Shown here piece after piece: positions 22,315-34,673 of a DNA stretch of 64,000 bases. Source of the DNA: Strongylocentrotus purpuratus. Taxonomy: Eukaryota > Echinodermata > Echinoidea > Camarodonta > Strongylocentrotidae. Position numbers and translations under genes: made by a program. The DNA lies in contig NW_022145613.1 in the NCBI RefSeq assembly GCF_000002235.5, forward strand, positions 10,957,929 to 11,021,928. Direction: 5' to 3'. The notes below the pieces were generated by a model. The model searched no databases. It saw nothing but the letters and a program-made list of their open reading frames with translations, and had not been told where the DNA came from. Each line of letters begins with the position of its first letter. Positions within the stretch are counted from its first letter, which is position 1.

Positions 22315-23972
22315 ACCCATCCCCAGACAACACTCCCTCCCCCTGTAACTACCTCCAAAAATATTGAGAATTGTTCTGGTTCAAATCGTGATAAATAGCC
22401 ACCTGGATTAATCTTGTGGTGCAGGGGTCATCATCATGGTAATGTTTAGTTGGTAATTCCTTTGCCTAAGTTACGATTTTATGTAGGTGTTGGGGTCATC
22501 ATTAAGTTTTACAGGCCAGGTGTTCTACCTTATGAAATTATTTTCTTTTCCTTGTGTTACTATTTTTTAGTGTAATTAATGCACTATTATTGATGCATAG
22601 GACTTTTGTATTTGTTTGCCTACCTGAACAGAGGGTGCCAGAACAAGAGGCATGTTTGATGCCTTCTGACAACCAGTCACCAGTCTTGCCACCCATCCCT
22701 GTTGCTGGAACGTCTGATGTGGGTGTCACACAAATATCTCTCCCAGGTGCTGCTGCTACCACTGCAGGAAAGCAGGTACAGCATGCTGCAACACGTGGCA
22801 CCCATCTCATAACAGCCCCTGGGGCTGGGTACCACACTCCTCACATGGTTGATCACAGTGGCATGCCACCACATCAGTCTCTGGCCCCAACAACCTCCCA
22901 ACCACATGCAGCATACCGGCAACAAGTGAGTTTACCAGCAATGCAATACCAACCATCGCAGCATCCGGAAGGTGTTGCTGGTATGTCTCAGCTCAGTGGT
23001 AGTGCAATAGCACAACACGGCTCTCACATCGTCCCAGCCCAGTCACTCACCAATCCACTCCCTGCAACTTTACAACCACATTCGATTTACCAGCAACAGT
23101 CCAGTGTGGCAGCAATGCAATATCAACCTTTGCAGTATCCAGATGCAGGTGGCTATGGTTTACAGCATCCCATTTCAATGGCTGCACCATCCGGCTTCCC
23201 ACAATTTCAACGTACAATCTCTCATCCTGCACAGGTAATTAAAACTGAGTACCGGTATTTTTAGTCACTTTCAGAAGTTCATCATTTGGTTAATGGGAAT
23301 CCTGACATAATGTAGACAGATCAAGGGGGAGAGGGAGTCGAGCCCCCACCCCCCCCCCCCCCCCCCACCCCTCCCTCCTCCATTTGGCATTACACACTTT
23401 TTCTATAGATCACAACTTTTTGGCTTTTTTCGTTCTGAAAAGCTCTAAAAGAGCTTTGCAGAGCTAAATTGTTGTCTGTCCCTTTATATCGCAAATATAT
23501 GTACTCAACAAATTTGCTTCATTTACCAGAGATAAATCATTGAGATCTGTTTCTCCTTTAAATTAAATAAACTTTACTTTTAACTTCATAGGATTACGAG
23601 AACTTGAGTTGTGAACAGATCCTGCAGTCGCTGTCCCCAGAGTTAAACCCCGGACAAGCCGCCAGCCAGATGCTCTCAGTGACTCGATTCATAAAGATCT
23701 GCGAGCTCCTGGACCCTTTCGACGTCAGGGGGAACGACTGGAGATTTCTTGCGGAGATCCTGGATCTGAGCACCTCCCACATCAGGTACTTGGAGGAGAA
23801 CCGCACGGGGGTGACGAGGAAACTTTTGGAAGTGTTCTTCTTGAAGAATGGGACGAAAGGTAAGATAGAAGTGCTGGAGAAGCTTCTGACAATACTGAAG
23901 ACGATGGAGAGACATGACGCAGCCGAGCACGTAGATAGGGAGATCAAAATTGCCAAATGTAAAGGAAGGTAG
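19546..23972 (+). CDS. TIR-Death adaptor-like protein (TICAM-like TIR followed by C-terminal Death domain)
   Basis: Four coding exons, all phase 0: 19546-20940, 21606-21710, 22632-23234 and 23592-23972 (TAG at 23970), predicting 827 residues. Residues 1-298 are low-complexity and charged, with a Gly/Lys/Glu patch around 205-225. Residues about 299-440 form a TIR domain: box 1 YDLLLIYTKEDE, BB-loop LPIGTLSL, then CSYVVLLIS, CVLPIIF and box 3-like VEWGGQFFD. The closest remembered relatives are TRIF/TICAM TIRs. The Glu used by NAD-cleaving TIRs is not evident, which favours an adaptor role. Residues 466-701 are Pro/Gln/His-rich. Residues about 735-815 look like a Death domain (KICELLDPF, DWRFLAEILDLS, TRKLLEVFF). 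MyD88 has the opposite order. The ATG lies 20 nt after a likely acceptor, so an upstream non-coding exon is expected. Confidence 0.88.
20941..21605 (+). other. Intron 1 (coding) of the TIR-Death gene
   Basis: GTATGA donor and TTCATCAG acceptor. It contains a short region rich in GGCCAA/TTGGCC words (about 21,115-21,185) and a purine-rich patch at 21,365-21,420; nothing coding. Confidence 0.7.
22265..22325. repeat. Long C homopolymer tract in TIR-Death intron 3
   Basis: Over 40 consecutive C at about 22,272-22,314, interrupted only near the ends. Length is likely to be unreliable in assembly. A similar C run is at 23,349-23,366 in the next intron. Confidence 0.9.
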
Positions 23973-25240
23973 TGATGCCTGTATTAGAATGTCATTGTGT
24001 GTGTTATAGACTCCAGCTGCAAAATTAAACTGGGAAAATTATATAGGTAACAGTGGAATATATGAGAAGGGTAGAAATCTATTCAAACATTATCATTGTT
24101 TGTAGTTATGACATGAAAAATAACTATTTTAGTAACTTTAAGAGACAATGCAGTTTTTATGTTCATGTACTAAAGGTTCCTTAGAAAGACGAAAACATTC
24201 TGTCTCTTAAACTTGTCAAATTCGCAAGTTGTGTTCTGCATTACTCAAAAAAGTGTTTTGATGGAGTTGCATCCTTTACCCTTTCATGTATTCCATCGTT
24301 TTCTGGTATAAGTGATCAATGATTGGTACTCTACCATGTGCATTTTATAATAATAGTTGGAATATTTTCTATACGTGAGATTTTTTTTTTGTCTCCAGGG
24401 AATTCCATATTTTGTGGTCGTGTGCCTACATCTTAGCTACTGATCACTTACGGTAGGTAAAGATGTTTACCAGAAAGAAAAAAATTAGTAGTCCCGGTCA
24501 CATCAAGTAATATGCTCTTTCTGAATGAATGAATTGAATAGAAATAAGCCCATGATGCTGTATCGCAATTACCTTGGGATACGACATCGGCCTATTTTCC
24601 ATTTTCAGTTAAACCTGTAAATAAAGATGGCTCAAGGGAGACATAACAAGTAGTTTGTCTTTATCAACAGGTTAAGTTTTTAAAGGTTTTAGTGAGATGC
24701 ACTGTTAATGTGTTTAATTTTGAATTTTTGACTGTTTTTACTTTCTCTGGGAGGTTCAAGTGAGCAAACTTGATTGATAGAAGAATTTTGTCAAGCTTAT
24801 TTTACTCTGCAAGTAATATAAACTTAACCTTAGGATTTTATTTAAGAACTAGTAAACACGGTATAAAAGAGTAACCAAGTTTGGAAATTTTGCATTAATA
24901 ATCTTTGCTAAATTGCCTTCTATCATTCTATATTTTCATCATTCTCATCATTAAATGTACCGCAGCTGTAGATAAATTGGGATATAGATCTAGGCAGATT
25001 CATGAATGTAATTGCAGTCCGAAATCTGCCTAGGTCTATTAAAATGGCAATTGCAGTCAGAAATGCACCATCATAGAAGGTAATGGTTTATTTGTTAATT
25101 GTAGGAAATGGTCGTTGCTATAGAGCCTATGATCAACTTGTGTCAGATGCCATCTGCTGGAGGCTGCCCTGCCCCCCCCCCCCCCTCCCCCCAAAAAGGG
25201 CTGACACCCCCACAATTCCATGGATAATGATGCCTGTAAT
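23973..25240. other. 3' flank of the TIR-Death gene, likely including its 3' UTR
   Basis: No coding exon seen. AATAAA near 24,619 is a possible polyadenylation signal. A GGAATTCC-like direct repeat pair involving AGATCTAGGCAGATT and AATCTGCCTAGGTCTA occurs as an inverted pair at 24,990-25,040. Confidence 0.45.
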
Positions 25241-25246
25241 CTTAAT

Positions 25247-25661
25247 CGGGGGGGGGGGGGGTGTTTCACAAAGAATAAGATCGACTTTAAGTTGATCTTC
25301 ACTTTGGCAGGCCGTTCATGCCACTGTTTGCTCTCACCATTTACTGGCATTGGTCTCACAAGGGAGGTACAAATCATGGTCACAAATCTACCAAATTTAC
25401 GTTTTTTGATAATTTATTATTGAAGGAAAAAATATTATCTAAAGATCATAATGGAATTTATTCCTTGAAACGCAGCGCACGTAACAGCTGCACTGCTAAA
25501 GCCAGGGTAATTATGCTGCATTATTGTAGAGCGCTTAGAGACTTCTGACAAAGTAAGTGTTAGGCGCTATATAAGCACTGTAATTATTTAATTATTATGA
25601 ACTGCCTGCCATATTTAGGTCCAACTTAAAGTTGATCTTAGTCTTTGTGAAACACCCCCCT
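25247..25661. mobile_element. MITE with GGGGTGTTTCACAAAG ends
   Basis: GGGGTGTTTCACAAAGAATAAGATCGACTTTAAGTTG (25,258-25,294) is mirrored by CAACTTAAAGTTGATCTTAGTCTTTGTGAAACACCCC (25,622-25,658). The interior includes a urchin-style GTAGAGCGCTTAGAGACTTC...GGCGCTATATAAGCAC stretch (25,527-25,580) of the kind found at SINE/LINE 3' ends. Confidence 0.8.
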
Positions 25662-26802
25662 GAAGTTAGAAGACAATCCTTATTTCATGATTGATTGAAA
25701 AGAGCAATTGTCGTCAAAGAAGGAACTCCATCTTGGCTTCAGCCATCACATTATGATGATGATCACATGATGAAGTAAAATTAATTGTGCTTTTCCTTGT
25801 TGATATATATATATACATGTATATATATATATATATATACATACATTTTATTTTGTGTCAACAACAACTGGTACAAGATGTAGTATTTATAAAAGTACTT
25901 GATATTGAATCAGTTAGAATCATGAATAGACAGTTTTGGTAGTTTTTCAGTCTCATCAGCGCCTTTGATCAGGCAACTAGATATTGGCGCTTTATAAATT
26001 CCTGGATTGGATTGGATCATTCACTTGATGTGCATTCGAGAGAATGAGGGTTAAATTCTTGGGTTTTTATTATCTGTAGAACCCAGTGTCTTAAATAGGT
26101 ATCAATCTGGTAGAATTTATTCTTTGAAATGCCCTGTGGTTAATTACCTTGAAAAGCTGACATCATGTAATTAAGATTTAAAAACCTTTTAGCATTTGAA
26201 AGGCAAGTGGGTGTGGGGAAAAAAATCTCCTAAGCATATTCAGTTATTTTAGTGTAATAAGGTACAGTAATGTGAAGTAAAAATGTGGAGTTTTATTTTG
26301 CCGCAATGAATATTTAGAGGCAGGTTATGGCATCGTACTATGAACAAGGCTTAACCCAGTGTAAAATGGTTCTTAAAAATAAAGCACCTTGAAATAGCGT
26401 AGAGACAATTCTATGTTACAGGGTTTAGTATGAAAGACAGAAGTAAAGAATACATAACTATATTTCCCTCTGTAACCTGTCCCTTTTCAATGCAGTACTA
26501 TTTATATGAAATCATTACCCTTTGACCTTTGTGGCAGTTTTTTTGTTTAAAGCTGGCCATATGATCCTGAAATAAGACACCACATTTTGTTATACCGTTT
26601 GTTGATTGTAGCTTCTAATTTTACATTTCCCAGTTGTTTCCTTGTGTGAGAACATTTTCGAAATGTATTTATTTATAACTTATTTTTAATTTATTCAATT
26701 TCCAGACATAGTTAAACAGAAACGAAAACGTACAGAGACAAAGGATGTAAGAATACCACAGACTAATAGCAGAGGATAGCCACAGGGAATTTAATTCCTG
26801 TT

Positions 26803-27060
26803 AAGTAGGTTGAAGTTTGAAGTTTATTTGTTCCACATTTACATTAAAAAAACAATTTTTATTTTTTATACAAGCGTATAAGCGTAGATTACACACACAA
26901 AAAAAAATGAAAGATTTCAAATCAAGTATAATGTATGGAAAATAGGTACGAAATTTTGAAATATATAGATATGACAGGCAAGGTAAAATAATGTAAAATG
27001 TGGGTAGCCTAAATAAAAAAAGGTTCCCTAAATGAAAAGGTTCCCCTCCCTAGTCTGTGA
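26803..27060 (-). mobile_element. Antisense retroelement 3' end with (AAACTTC)n tail
   Basis: GAAGTTTGAAGTTTATTTGTTCCACATTTACA reads on the minus strand as an AT-rich 3' end with AACAAATAAACTTCAAACTTCAA, i.e. a polyadenylation-like motif followed by a short terminal repeat. No coding part is left. Confidence 0.4.
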
Positions 27061-28537
27061 ATTACAAACAAACATTTGAAGGAAAAATTATAAAATTATC
27101 AAGAAAATGTTTAATGAGAACATTTTCAAAGTTATGGCATGATTGAGGAAAAGACAAGAACATTTTAAGTTTTTAATCCACTGCCTCCTGAAACCAGGTG
27201 GTTTATGTAATAAGCCTATGGCAATGAGAGAAATTCAGTTGTCAACGGGTTAAATTTAATAATGTGTATTAGGAAAGGGGCAAGTCCTAGCTACATGTAG
27301 GTATCTGGTCATTACGTCTCCCATCACGAAATATGGAGTTTTGAATGTAGTATAGATTCATTGAGAAGAAACCTGCCAAATATTGACTGTGTTTGAGGGG
27401 CACGGTTAAAGCTATTGCCTAGGATGATCTTTAAACTGTACTGTGCCCCGAGATGAAGTCGAGGGCCATAGTGCAGTCTCGAGATCACTAAGGAGCTTTA
27501 GTTTTAACTGACACCCCCCCCCCAAAAAAAAAAAAAAAAAACAACAACAACAACAACAACAACAACAAACAAACAAACTGATCTAAAAATAAACAGTCAA
27601 TATTTTTTTCATATACCGCCTCCCCTTGTCTATCCTCAAAGAAAAGATATTATGTCAAATTATGCCTGTCAAACAAAATGTATTTATTTGTAGAGTCTAG
27701 GGAAATTTACCGTCTCTAAGACTAAGAGCATTGCATGTGACTCAATGCGTGTATCCATTATGAATCTCACGTGAAACCATTGCATCTTTGTATTGTACGA
27801 GCAAGTAGATAGTTTTTTCACTATACTGACCAGCAGTCAGTACCAAGTTTCATGCTTGCAATTTTGACCAATCGGATGCCTTAGAATCCTGATATGTGGT
27901 ATATACAAATGACCAGTCACTAAAACCTGATATGTCATTAGTAATTATTGGAGAAACAGCTTGGACATGCCCACATTTTAAGTGGATTGTACTACATTAT
28001 TTGCATAGCATAGATTGTGTGCCAAGCTATTAAAAGCAAATGTTTGTACTTGAAATTCAGATCACACCGAAACTTCTTAAGGACTAGCGTTATCCTAAAT
28101 GAAGAGCTCTGGTGTTGGTATCAGGTTCCATGCTTAGCACTTAAAATTTCCATATTATGATTGTTTGTCGTTGTTGTTGTATGTTATCTAGTAACCATGT
28201 AGTACATACATAGGCAGATGCATTATTATCACATGTAATTTCATTAATGAAATATATAAATCCCATTTCATGTACTTATGCTTGGTACTTCTTTTTCATA
28301 GATAATATTAAGAAATTTCACTATTGAAGAGTTATTTTTCTTCAAATGCCTTTTTGTCAGCTGGTGACCTTGATTTTAGGTTTTCAAAATTCAAATGAAT
28401 TTTGGAAGGCAAAGGAGAGTGCTTGGAAAGTCCTTTAATCTCTAAGACTGACATGTAAAGCTTATAAATGTGTACATGTACTTAAAAAAATGCTGCTTCT
28501 TGCTTCTTTTCATGGCTTGATAAATTCTTGTTGATTT

Positions 28538-28640
28538 TTTTGTTGATTTGATTTGATTTGATTTGATTTCTGCATTTTTCCAAATATAATATAACTGAAT
28601 AACAATGAACATATAAATGTAAGGTATAATACAACATACT
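28538..28640 (-). mobile_element. Antisense retroelement 3' end with (AAATC)n tail
   Basis: (GATTT)n at 28,544-28,568 followed by CTGCATTTTTCCAAATATAATATAAC. In minus orientation this is an AT-rich 3' end with a terminal pentanucleotide repeat. Same logic as the tails at 16,012 and 26,803. Confidence 0.4.
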
Positions 28641-29469
28641 GTATACAATTAATTACTTCATGTCAAATTTTTTTTTTTCTTTTACATATGTACATATGAT
28701 AACGAAACTTAATATTTCCATAACATATTATCATAAATTTAAAGTGTTATCCGAACTATCTGTTGAAAAAGTGCAGGAGACCGCAATCATAAGCAATCAT
28801 TTATTGTGAACTAGATAAGAAACAGAGAAGTTTTTAAACCCTGACATCATTAGATACTTTGTCTAAATTATGTCACTGAGACAGTGGTGTTGACTCAGCA
28901 GTTGATATCTTGATCTGATTTTGAGTTTCTATTCAGAAGGCATTTCAAGGAATACAAATTCAGCGGGTCAGCAAAGTAGTGAGATCATGCAATGATTGCA
29001 TTCCCATGACTGCTTTATTGCTATTAATGTGTTTGCAAAGAAACTGTCAGTCTTAAAGGAGAAAGATCATCAACTTTTATTTTGTTGCTCTATATGTTTG
29101 GAGTTCCAAGCCAGTGTACTACATTCAAATATCAGTTTTAACTATTAGATCTGTAACTAGATTGGCAAGTTTATTAAGATTTAGAGATGTGTATGCAGTT
29201 TAGATCATGTAGGTAAATGTGATGTGTGAGTAGGCTAGCTGATGTAATATCTTGTGCCTGGAAGTTCACTCCGAGCTCTTCTGTGGCGGCTTTAATATCA
29301 AATCCTTTATCACCTTAACATCCTCCAACTTCAATCTTTGAATGTTTTTAGATTTTTTTTGGATTATTTGATATCACTGTGATAATAATGACAATAGCAA
29401 TATGTATATAGCTCTTAATATTAATGCATCTAAATACTGTAATATTATTACCACTGCATTGACCAAGCT

Positions 29470-29600
29470 ACTCTGACAAAGCCCTCTGGCATTCAAGGAA
29501 TTTCTTCCTAGCGGGTACCCATTTACTTCACCTGGGTGGAGAGTGGCAAATGTGCTTTGGTTGGGATGAACATGTGTATCCACTAGACCATGTCACCTCC
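29470..29600 (+). mobile_element. SINE-like fragment (TACCCATTTA...CACCTGGGTGGAGAG)
   Basis: GCGGGTACCCATTTACTTCACCTGGGTGGAGAGTGGCAAA (29,511-29,550) is related to the stretch at 37,655-37,710 (GGTATCCATTTACACCTGAGTAGGGCGGGACGGCAAA). Two diverged copies in one window imply a dispersed repeat. Confidence 0.5.
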
Positions 29601-30619
29601 ACAATATCTTAGCTGACAATATATCAATCATTTATGGGTAGTGAGTGGTGTGATTAAAAAAGTTTTGACTGCAGTATTTTTCACATTTTATTTTTCTTTC
29701 GATTGGCTCTCAAATATTAGATATCATTTATTGAAAGTAGTTATCATGGGGACCAATCTGTGTATAGTTGCATGTGCTCATATCTGTTACTACTGTTACT
29801 ACTCATCGTTGGCGATTTTCATCAAGGATTATTAATACTGATTTAATAATTGGATATTTTAAAAGATTCACTTTTAAAGACACTTGATGCAAAGTTACAG
29901 CTAGCACCAAACTGAAATTTCAAACTTCGTAAATTTGAAGAATGTAGAATTCGTTTGAAGTAAGTTTATATCAACTCATGAAGTTATATTTGTGAAAATG
30001 TTTGCATATTGTATATTATTATATTTATAATCAAATTTGCATCTTTAGTGAAAAGTCAAGGCCGAAATAGTGTGTTGTGAAACAGTATGCATGGCAGGCA
30101 TCTCTAAAGCTGTTGTTCCACAACTCCTTATGCTTCCCGTAGCCATTAATAGTTCATGATGCTGTTGTCTGAGCAATACCTCAGTAACACTTCCACACCT
30201 ACCCCAAACTGACTGATCCTTGGCCATTCGAGGTAATGTCAGTGTTTGTTTGGTCTGTTGGCGGTCTGGTGTCGGTCTCGCTGGTGTGACTGAGGTGTGA
30301 GGTGTTGTGGAATGGGGGGTGAGATTCACAAAGTTAGAGAAAAACTTTTCCCGCCAATTCTTTGTTTTTGTTTTATTTATTTATTTTTTGTTATTTTCAG
30401 ATTGGATCTTGATTTTTCATATTGGGTTAAGTCCTATATGAAAGTCCCATACGTTACAGAGTATTAATGAATTTTTAATTGATAGCAAAGTATATCTTTT
30501 CATTTGATAATTTGTCTGATTCAAGCTCTATTAGGGCTATCAGATTGGTATAGTCATTCGATATACTAAATCTTAGATGTGATCTGTAATGTTTTGGACA
30601 AAATAACTTGGACTTTTTC

Positions 30620-30840
30620 ATGTACACTATGTAGGAATTATTCGTCATCATAACAAAAAAAATCATTAAATAACATTTTTTCAAAGTCTCGTGTCAAATA
30701 ACATTATGTAGGAATTATTCGTCATCATAACAACAAATCAGTAAATAATACTTTTTCAAAGTCTCATGTCTATTAACACTATGTAAGAATTTTTTGTGAT
30801 CATTAAAAAAACAGTGAATAATACTTTTGTTTAAGTTACA
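30620..30840. repeat. Three-copy ~75-bp tandem repeat
   Basis: The unit contains ACACTATGTAGGAATTATTCGTCATCATAACA, AAATCATTAAATAATACTTTTTCAAAGTCTC and TGTC. Copies begin at about 30,624, 30,701 and 30,776 with increasing divergence to the right. Confidence 0.8.
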
Positions 30841-33169
30841 TGTGTCAAGGATATTCTGTACAAAATGATATGTAATATATTAATGTTATAACAAATATAT
30901 GGTTTATCGCATGAAGTGATGAAATCGGATCAAAAAGCAAATTGCTGTTTGTTTACCAAGAGAAATGTGAACAATTTGAAATGTCATGATTGTAATGAAG
31001 TAAACTGTTGGTTGTAAGATTGGAGTGAAATTAAGGATCACTCGTATAATTGTGTCATTTATCACTTTTGTAGGTGAACATTTTGTGTCTTAGAGAAAAA
31101 AATATTTATACCATTTCATTATATCTTTTTTTCTTTCATACTAGGTAATCATTTCCGTCATCATTTCTGTGTGTCACATGTTCTTAAGAAGAAAGGAAAG
31201 AAAGTATAAGATATGTTCCGTATATGCATATAGTCAAATGTGTTTTGCACCAAGTGCACTGTAGATAAAACCAAAGTAAAACAACATTACCTGAAAATCT
31301 CATGTGTACATGTAATATGCGTTCACAGAGATAGTATATCAGAATGTTACATATCTTAATTATGAATTTTAGAGACATTCATACTTTCCTTTTTAATGAA
31401 ATTCGTATGGCTTTTGTTTCTGTTTGTAAAAGTATTTGCGACAAAGTCGTTCGTGAAATTTCTGTTTTTTTAAGACATTTATTCTGCAATAAAACAACCT
31501 TGCATGTGAAACTAATTGTTGGATTTTTAGTAAAAGATGTTTTCATTGTTTTTCCTTTTTGTGATGTAAATTATATGGTTATGATAATTTTGATATAATT
31601 AGGTAGTTATGTAAGATAGATGATAGAAAAGTATGAAATTTGATAGTACATGTATAATTGAAAAAAGTAAGTAATCTGTGAGTGGAAACGATGTGATGAG
31701 TGAGAAAGAGAACAATTAATCAAAAAGAGAGAGAGAGAGGGGGAGAGAGAGAGGGGTAAACTATTGAAGAGAGAAAGTGGTAAGAGAGATAAAGTAAGAG
31801 AGAGAAAGAAAGGGTGAGAAAGAGAGAGAGATGGGGGATGAGAGCGGCCTGATATGCCTGGTAAGGGTAGAATACCGGTAACTGTAATGCACAATGGGTT
31901 ATTAGGGTAGCCAGATACATCATACATCAGTGGCGGATCCAGGGGTGGGCCGAAATGGCCGCGGCCCCCCTATTGGCGGCGCAAAAAAATTGAGAAGGAA
32001 AAAAGAGGGGGAAAAAAATGGGGGAAAAAAAGAAGAAGATAAAAGAAAAGAGAACAAAAAAGTAAAGAAAAGAGAGAGAGTTCAAAAAAGAGGAAAGAAA
32101 AAGAAGAGAGGAGCCGGGGAGAAAGAAAGACAACGAAATGGCACTAAAAAATTAGTGACAGTAACGACGAATAAGGGAAAGACAAGGGGAAGGGGGGGGG
32201 GGGGGTGACTGGCCGTATTCTTATTTTTAGGTTATGCGAAACTGAGTCTAAATTATGCTTCTTTTCAAAAAAAATCTTAGCATGCTTGTTTATGTTAAGC
32301 CGGAGTGCATGAAAAGGTTAGTGTAGAAACACTTCTGAAAAGGCCGCGCCCGGCCCCTCCAAAGAACGGCAGAATGGTAATCCATAAATAATGGATTATT
32401 ATGGGGTCATTCTTGATGGCTTGGGAGTCGTTAAAAGGAGGGGGCCGGCCCTACTAAAATGGTAGTGACGTTAACGATGGATAAGGGAATAAGGAGGAAG
32501 GGATGCACATGCAGGCGCATACGCAGGGGGGGGGGGGGGGGGTCGAACCCCCCTCAAATTTTTGTCAAGTTGTCAAGTTGGTCCTGATGTGTATAATGCG
32601 TAGACCAGGGGTTCTCAAACTTTTTCTTTGACGGTCCAGAAGCGATTTCTATGAAAGCTGTAAGGTCCGAAATGACACTTGTATACTGAAGATAATGAGG
32701 CTTGTTTTTGGTCTATATCTGATCCAAGGAGAATTGTTACAGTTTAAAAAAAAACAGAACCGCCAGTGCTTCCACTCGTTTAAATAGAATTTCCTGAAAA
32801 ATAACATCCAATATCCTGGAATTTGAAGGAATTTTCTTAAAACTTTCAAAATGCCTCTTACGTGGATTTCTTATTTGGATGAATCGCTATGGTGTTTTAA
32901 TATATATTAATTATTGAGTGGGCTTATTTTGCTTTCTAATGGATCCATACAACATGGCAGAGCTTGAGGGGCCTGGCAGAGCCTTTTCAAGAGAGAAATT
33001 GTCTTTAGGAGAAAAAAAAGAGGTTATTTCTAAAATGAAATGAAAGGGTTATTGACTTTCAAGAGAGAAAATTGTCTATAAGAGAGGAAGAGAGGTTATT
33101 TCTAAAATGAAATGAAAGGGCTCTTGTCAAATAGCCCTTTCATTTCATTTTTTCTCTCGAAATAAACTC

Positions 33170-33505
33170 TCTTTCTCTCTTATAGACAATTTTATAAGAT
33201 GGAATCTTCAATCTGAAGCCTTTTTGTGCTCTTTGAAAATGGCACACTGAATGGGGCAGTGCAATTTAAATTCCAAGGGATGGATTAGAGTTTTTATCGC
33301 TCTTGAAAGTCAAATAGCCCTTTCATTTCAGAAATAAGGCTCTCTTTCTCTCTTATAGGCAATTTTATGAGATGGAATCTTCAATCTGAAGCCTTTTTGT
33401 GCTCTTTGAAAATAGCACACTGAATGGGGGCAGTGCAATTTAAATTTCAAGGGATGGATTAGAGTTTTTATTGCTCTTGAAAGTCAAATATCCCTTTCAT
33501 TTCAT
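33170..33505. repeat. Tandem ~175-bp repeat inside large element copy A
   Basis: Both units contain CTCTTTCTCTCTTATAG-CAATTTTA, GAGATGGAATCTTCAATCTG, AAGCCTTTTTGTGCTCTTTG and GGGATGGATTAGAGTTTTTA. The equivalent pair in copy B is at 53,045-53,395. Confidence 0.85.
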
Positions 33506-33574
33506 TTTAGAAATAAATTCTAATACATTCCTTGATATTTAAATTGCGCTGCCCCTATTGTGTCCTCTTTTTAA

Positions 33575-33718
33575 AGAGCACAACAGAGCCCTCAGATTAG
33601 GCAGCAAGTAGCAAAACAAACCCGTAACACTAGACACAACATTCAATGGGATGATGCCCATATCATTGAGTTTGAAACGCACTTTTGGTCAAGAATGGTA
33701 GAAGAAGCATCTGCATAA
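33575..33718 (+). pseudogene. Possible Penelope-like element endonuclease-tail remnant in copy A
   Basis: A 47-codon frame ending in TAA at 33,716 contains HNIQWDDAHIIEFETHFWSR then MVEEASA. The pattern His-x-(I/F)-x-Trp-Asp/Glu-x-x-x-Ile-Ile-x-x-Glu-x-x-(W/F)-x-x-Arg resembles the C-terminal end of GIY-YIG regions in Penelope-like retroelements. Copy B carries the same frame (53,518-53,610 for the matching part) with a synonymous TTT/TTC change. Too short for certainty. Confidence 0.35.
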
Positions 33719-34673
33719 AAAAGATAAATCCTTCACTGAATAGGGATTCTTGCTATACACTTTTACCTTTGTGTAAATAATAAAAGGTCCACGGGCGTGG
33801 TTGTTAGAAGCTTAAACTACATAAAACTCTCTCCAATTTTGCAGGGGGAGAGCCTTTGTCGGGAGTCTTTAATAATAAAAGGGATAAATCCTTCACTGAA
33901 TAGGGATTCTTGCTATAATTATGTTACCTTTCTTCGCTCCAGTGATCTCGAGGCAGCAGACAGCAAGAAATTGTGTAAATAATATGCTGTTGCCGGGAGT
34001 CTTGCATGGGGCGGAGCCCCAGGAAGTTCTTGAACTTTAAAATTTTTTAGGAAATTCCAAATAGTCGTCATGAGCGATAGAAATTGTAATTTCCTCCTTG
34101 AGAGTCACATAACCCCTTTCATTTCATTTTAGAATTTAACCTCTCTTTCTCTCTTAAAGACAATTTCATATAACTTCTGTTTTCGTATTGTTGTACTTTT
34201 GTCCGCAGACTACTTAAGCACATGTCGATCCAACTCAGTCGGAAATGTAATATGTAGGCCTAAGTGTAAAGTAAAGTTTCATGTTCTTCCTTTTTTCTTT
34301 CTTTCTTTCTTTCTCTCCCTCTCTCTGTCTCTCTCCTTTTCCTCTATCTTCTTTTTTAAAAACATTATTCTTTCTTTTCTTCTCATTTTTCTGTGTGTGA
34401 CATGCGTTACGCGTACGTCTATCAATGTCTTAATATGGTAGATTTACATTTTGATGTTTCCCTTTGTAGGTGCATCTTATTCCAGAAAGTGCCCTATTTT
34501 GATGGTGCCCCCCCCCCCCCCCCATGTATTGATCTTGATAAAAAAAAATAACTTTCTCATTAATTCTATTTCCAATATATCTAATACTTGCACTAATCTC
34601 CAATATTAAAAAAAATCGTCTACTTTCTCTCAAGACAACATTATATAAAGGATTCATTAATGCAAGGCTATCT

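Larger units (their letters stand above)
25662..31922. other. Gene-poor region with LINE/SINE tails and microsatellites
   Basis: No exon could be supported. Contents: (TA)n with ATATACATG at 25,803-25,845; a (CAA)n tract at 27,540-27,570; retroelement tails at 26,805-26,900 and 28,535-28,640; a SINE-like stretch at 29,465-29,595; a 75-bp tandem repeat at 30,620-30,840; purine-rich GAGA DNA at 31,725-31,835. The rest is AT-rich unique sequence. It could include a long 3' UTR or an intron of a gene with exons outside the visible evidence. Confidence 0.5.

Noticed and set aside
30620..30840. CRISPR-like spaced repeats
   Set aside because: It is a simple head-to-tail tandem repeat with no unique spacers, in an animal genome.
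32649..32849. 66-77 codon ORF conserved in both large elements (also 52,550-52,783)
   Set aside because: Conservation is explained by overall identity of the copies; there is no recognisable domain, and the region starts with a hAT-like end and contains an A-run.
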